Shown here one piece after another: positions 5,490-7,180 of a DNA stretch of 7,180 bases (the first letter of the stretch is position 1; each line of letters starts with the position of its first letter). The notes beneath the pieces are model-generated. The model was not told the origin of the DNA, ran no database searches, and saw only the letters and a list, made by a program, of their open reading frames with translations. The DNA lies in the NCBI GenBank assembly GCA_964356705.1, contig CAYHIN010000038.1, forward strand, positions 1-7,180, given 5' to 3'. A program made the translations under genes and the position numbers. The DNA is from CAYHIN01 sp964356705 (GTDB taxonomy: Bacteria > Patescibacteriota > Microgenomatia > CAZETR01 > Amesbacteraceae).

Positions 5490-6329
5490 CTACTTACTCC
5501 ATCTAGCCCAAACACCCGCGGGCATGATTTTGCCATTTGAAGTTTGTTTCAAGCCAATTTCTCCACTTTCGACAGGTGATTGCATCGCATCGGACAACAG
5601 ATTTGCAAAAGCCCCGTGTGACAGGTCCGCCGTATAGCCGTTTATGAGAAAAAACAGAGGAGTATCAGACAGTAGTTTTCGTGTCTCAAAAACTAGTTTT
5701 GGCAAATGTTCTTCCAGTTTCCAGATTTCTCCTCCAGCTCCACGGCCAAATTTTGGCGGATCCATAATGATCGCGTCGTACTTAGTTCCCCGACGGATCT
5801 CTCGTTCTACAAATTTCTGTGCATCTTCCTGGATCCATCTGATTCTATCTTTGGGTATCTTGGAGAGCTCCGCGTTTTCTGACGCCCACATCATAGCGGG
5901 TTTAGAGGAATCCACGTGAGTTACGTGAGCCTCGGCCAAAGCCGCTGCCATCGTGGCCCCGCCCGTATACGCAAACAAATTAAGTACATTCGGCTTAGTG
6001 CTTAGCGCTTTGCACTTAGCGCTGATGTATTCCCAATTCACGGCTTGCTCTGGAAATACTCCAGTGTGTTTAAAGTCAGTCGGTCTCAGCTTAAACTTTA
6101 TCTGTCCGTAGCCCACTATCCAGTTCTCAGGTGGATTACTGGAAAACTTCCAATTTTCTCCTGCATGCACCGCGTGTGCGTGTTTCCAAGGCTCCAGGTC
6201 ACCCTTGTTCCAGATTGCCCGGGGCTCAGGTCTGGCGATGACATATTGTCCCCATCTTTCCAGTTTCTCCCCCTCACCCGAATCAATGAGTTCATAATCC
6301 TGCCATTTTTCCGGTACCAATATATCCAT
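5490..6329 (-). CDS. COG1092/RlmI-like class I SAM-dependent methyltransferase
   Basis: The 279-aa protein has a Rossmann methyltransferase core: motif I NLFAYTGGATMAAA at 117-130, the acidic D140 ending strand 2 (HVDSSKPA), D169-A in the adenine-contact region, and YDAIIMDPPKFGRG at 184-197 with the DPPxF motif typical of the rRNA methyltransferases RlmI and RlmK. The N-terminal part has FKHTGVFPEQAVNW (86-99), which I associate with a PUA-less group common in Alphaproteobacteria. The substrate is probably rRNA, possibly a 23S base, but this is an inference from family and from its position behind ribosomal protein genes. It starts 14 bases after the rpsK stop without a Shine-Dalgarno site; TATAAA at 6343-6338 could give it its own start. 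It converges on dnaK. Confidence 0.85.
   Translation of the reverse strand: MDILVPEKWQDYELIDSGEGEKLERWGQYVIARPEPRAIWNKGDLEPWKHAHAVHAGENWKFSSNPPENWIVGYGQIKFKLRPTDFKHTGVFPEQAVNWEYISAKCKALSTKPNVLNLFAYTGGATMAAALAEAHVTHVDSSKPAMMWASENAELSKIPKDRIRWIQEDAQKFVEREIRRGTKYDAIIMDPPKFGRGAGGEIWKLEEHLPKLVFETRKLLSDTPLFFLINGYTADLSHGAFANLLSDAMQSPVESGEIGLKQTSNGKIMPAGVWARWSK
5994..6023 (-). repeat. Short direct repeat inside the methyltransferase gene
   Basis: On the plus strand CTTAGCGCT occurs at 6001-6009 and 6015-6023, preceded by the related CTTAGTG at 5994-6000. Each full copy contains the palindrome AGCGCT. The copies are 14 bases apart, not a codon multiple, so the shared DNA is read in different frames. 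It codes for the segment SAKCKALSTK (about residues 103-112), a linker just before motif I. Confidence 0.6.
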
Positions 6330-6337
6330 CTTATTCG

Positions 6338-6343
6338 TTTATA
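6338..6343 (-). promoter_or_regulatory. Possible -10 box of the methyltransferase gene
   Basis: TATAAA on the minus strand ends eight bases before the ATG at 6329, the same spacing as at the peptidase gene. It overlaps the region just after the rpsK stop. No credible -35 box lies 16-18 bases upstream, so read-through from the ribosomal operon is at least as likely. Confidence 0.3.
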
Positions 6344-6685
6344 TTAAACTCTTCTTCTCTTCTTGGCCCTCGATCCATTGTGAGCCATCGGTGTCACATC
6401 CGCAATCAGAGTCATCTTGAGACCAACTGACTTTAGAGCACGTAGAGCTGCATCGCGCCCAGACCCTGGTCCTTTGATGTATACCTCAGCTTCTTTCAGG
6501 CCTTTATCCATAGCTCTTCTGGCCGCAGACTCCACGGCAGTGGTAGCCGCAAATGGAGTAGACTTGCGAGTTCCCTTAAATCCAGATGCTCCGGCAGACG
6601 ACCAAGACAATACGTTTCCTGCTCCATCTGTCAGAGTAACCAGAGTATTATTAAAAGTCGCCGTGACAAATACCTTACCTACCAT
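6344..6685 (-). CDS. rpsK: Small ribosomal subunit protein uS11
   Basis: S11 lies on the 30S platform and contacts 16S rRNA near the mRNA exit region. The 113-aa product shows the family core: FNNTLVTLTD at about 10-19, SSAGASGFKGTRKSTPFAA, the VYIKGPGSGRDAALRAL block and the C-terminal DVTPMAHNGSRAKKRRRV. It lacks most of the basic N-terminal tail (about 15 residues shorter than E. coli S11). No ATG, GTG or TTG extends it before an in-frame stop at about 6721, so the short form is real. It begins one base after the rpsM stop, with a GGAGG inside the end of rpsM. Confidence 0.96.
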   Translation of the reverse strand: MVGKVFVTATFNNTLVTLTDGAGNVLSWSSAGASGFKGTRKSTPFAATTAVESAARRAMDKGLKEAEVYIKGPGSGRDAALRALKSVGLKMTLIADVTPMAHNGSRAKKRRRV

Positions 6686-6686
6686 A

Positions 6687-7091
6687 TTATTTCTTAGCCT
6701 CCGCAGTTGCCTTTTGAGCTAGCACTTCTTTCTTTAGAGCTCCAATGGTGACTCTCTTACCTCTCTTGGTGCGGGCATTTGTCCTTGTTCTTTGTCCTCG
6801 ACCAGGCAGGCCCTTGGCGTGTCTGGCACCTCGGTATGAGCCAATATCACGTAGTCTGGCAATATTTTGTGAGACTTCTTTTCTCAAATCTCCTTCTACT
6901 TTCATCGAGTCCACGATCTTTTGAATTTTGTTTATTTCCTCGGCGGTTAGATCTTTGACTCTTTTGTCACCAGAAATAGCCGTTTTCTTCAACACTTCAT
7001 TTACATTGGTTCTGCCAATGCCATAGATGTAGGTCAAAGAAATTTCCAATCTTTTTTTATCTGGGATGTCGATTCCGGCTATACGTGGCAT
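6687..7091 (-). CDS. rpsM: Small ribosomal subunit protein uS13
   Basis: S13 sits in the 30S head and contacts the P-site tRNA and the large subunit. The product, from MPRIAGIDIP, has 134 aa, with the helix-two-turns-helix stretch YIYGIGRTNVNEVL, the LRDIGSYRGARHAKGLPGRGQRTRTNARTKRG signature and a Lys/Ala-rich C-terminal tail longer than in E. coli (118 aa). The ATG at 7091 is chosen over one 13 codons upstream (7130) because MPRIAGI is the conserved beginning, an AAGGA Shine-Dalgarno sits five bases before it, and the upstream extension would overlap rpmJ. It lies two bases after rpmJ and one base before rpsK, in one operon. Confidence 0.97.
   Translation of the reverse strand: MPRIAGIDIPDKKRLEISLTYIYGIGRTNVNEVLKKTAISGDKRVKDLTAEEINKIQKIVDSMKVEGDLRKEVSQNIARLRDIGSYRGARHAKGLPGRGQRTRTNARTKRGKRVTIGALKKEVLAQKATAEAKK
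6698..6702 (-). promoter_or_regulatory. Shine-Dalgarno site for rpsK
   Basis: GGAGG on the minus strand lies within the last codons of rpsM (GCG GAG GCT), twelve bases before the rpsK ATG at 6685. The spacing is longer than optimal, but the match to the anti-Shine-Dalgarno is good and contrasts with the missing sites at hrcA, grpE and dnaK. Confidence 0.5.
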
Positions 7092-7093
7092 AT

Positions 7094-7180
7094 TTATCCT
7101 TGTCTTTGTTTGTGTTTGGGATTGCTGCAAATAACAAATAGCGCTCCCTTGCGCTTAATAATTTTGCAATTTCTGCAACG
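7094..7180 (-). CDS. rpmJ: Large ribosomal subunit protein bL36 (C-terminal part)
   Basis: The minus strand from the window edge reads 28 residues and a TAA stop at 7096-7094, starting RCRNCKIIKRKG and ending NPKHKQRQG. This is the C-terminal three-quarters of L36 (37-38 aa). The zinc-ribbon ligands are visible as C-x2-C-x12-C-x4-H, so this is the zinc-binding form. L36 packs against 23S rRNA in the large subunit. It precedes rpsM by two bases, the order of the classical spc/alpha operon. The first nine or ten residues lie outside the window. Confidence 0.95.
   Translation of the reverse strand, partial: RCRNCKIIKRKGALFVICSNPKHKQRQG
7097..7101 (-). promoter_or_regulatory. Shine-Dalgarno site for rpsM
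   Basis: AAGGA on the minus strand, within the last codons of rpmJ, lies five bases upstream of the ATG at 7091. It supports that ATG over the longer reading frame. Confidence 0.65.

Noticed and set aside
5515..5522. CCCGCGGG palindrome near the dnaK/methyltransferase junction as a terminator
   Set aside because: It is too short to form a hairpin with a loop, lacks an adjacent T-run, and lies in the coding end of the methyltransferase.
6045..6347. 100-aa plus-strand open frame opposite the methyltransferase
   Set aside because: No recognisable motifs, and it is antisense to a well-supported coding sequence.
7092..7130. Longer S13 starting at ATG 7130
   Set aside because: It would read through the end of rpmJ in another frame; MPRIAGI is the conserved N-terminus and has its own Shine-Dalgarno.
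1..7180. CRISPR arrays, tRNA genes, insertion sequences or attachment sites
   Set aside because: No repeat-spacer pattern, tRNA-like cloverleaf, transposase motif or terminal inverted repeats were seen while reading both strands.

Overview
The window looks like a compact chromosomal segment of a small-genome bacterium, most likely of the Candidate Phyla Radiation (CPR), possibly Microgenomates. That placement is an inference. It rests on very short intergenic gaps, shortened versions of universal proteins (HrcA about 243 aa, GrpE 156 aa, S11 113 aa), little use of Shine-Dalgarno sites, and a secreted protein whose anchor is followed by a KQKQDLQSLAA-type juxtamembrane stretch. No rRNA marker is present to settle it.

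Layout from left to right. (1) Bases 1-115 hold the start of a minus-strand gene for a membrane-anchored protein that runs off the window. (2) Divergent from it, 171-2270 encodes a 699-aa membrane-anchored or secreted metallopeptidase with an M64-like HEEGH...DEY active site. It continues into beta-rich regions, a Pro/Thr linker, a further unknown region and a cysteine-rich tail whose Cys spacing matches the CSalpha-beta fold of scorpion toxins and defensins. (3) The heat-shock cluster hrcA-grpE-dnaK follows on the plus strand, without dnaJ. Both the hrcA and dnaK promoters carry a variant CIRCE operator, so HrcA probably represses both units. (4) Convergent with dnaK, the minus strand carries the end of a ribosomal protein operon, rpmJ-rpsM-rpsK, followed by a COG1092/RlmI-like SAM-dependent methyltransferase where rpsD-rpoA-rplQ would usually be expected.

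Regulation is the most coherent theme. Three plus-strand promoters have a perfect TTGACA -35 box, a 17-bp spacer and a good -10 box. In each, the expected transcription start falls on, or within about five bases of, the start codon. A weaker minus-strand -10 box at the left edge has the same geometry. This suggests leaderless transcripts for first genes, whereas two internal ribosomal genes have recognisable Shine-Dalgarno sequences. The most novel candidate is the toxin-like CSalpha-beta domain at the end of the secreted peptidase, which would suit an episymbiont acting on a host or neighbouring cell.
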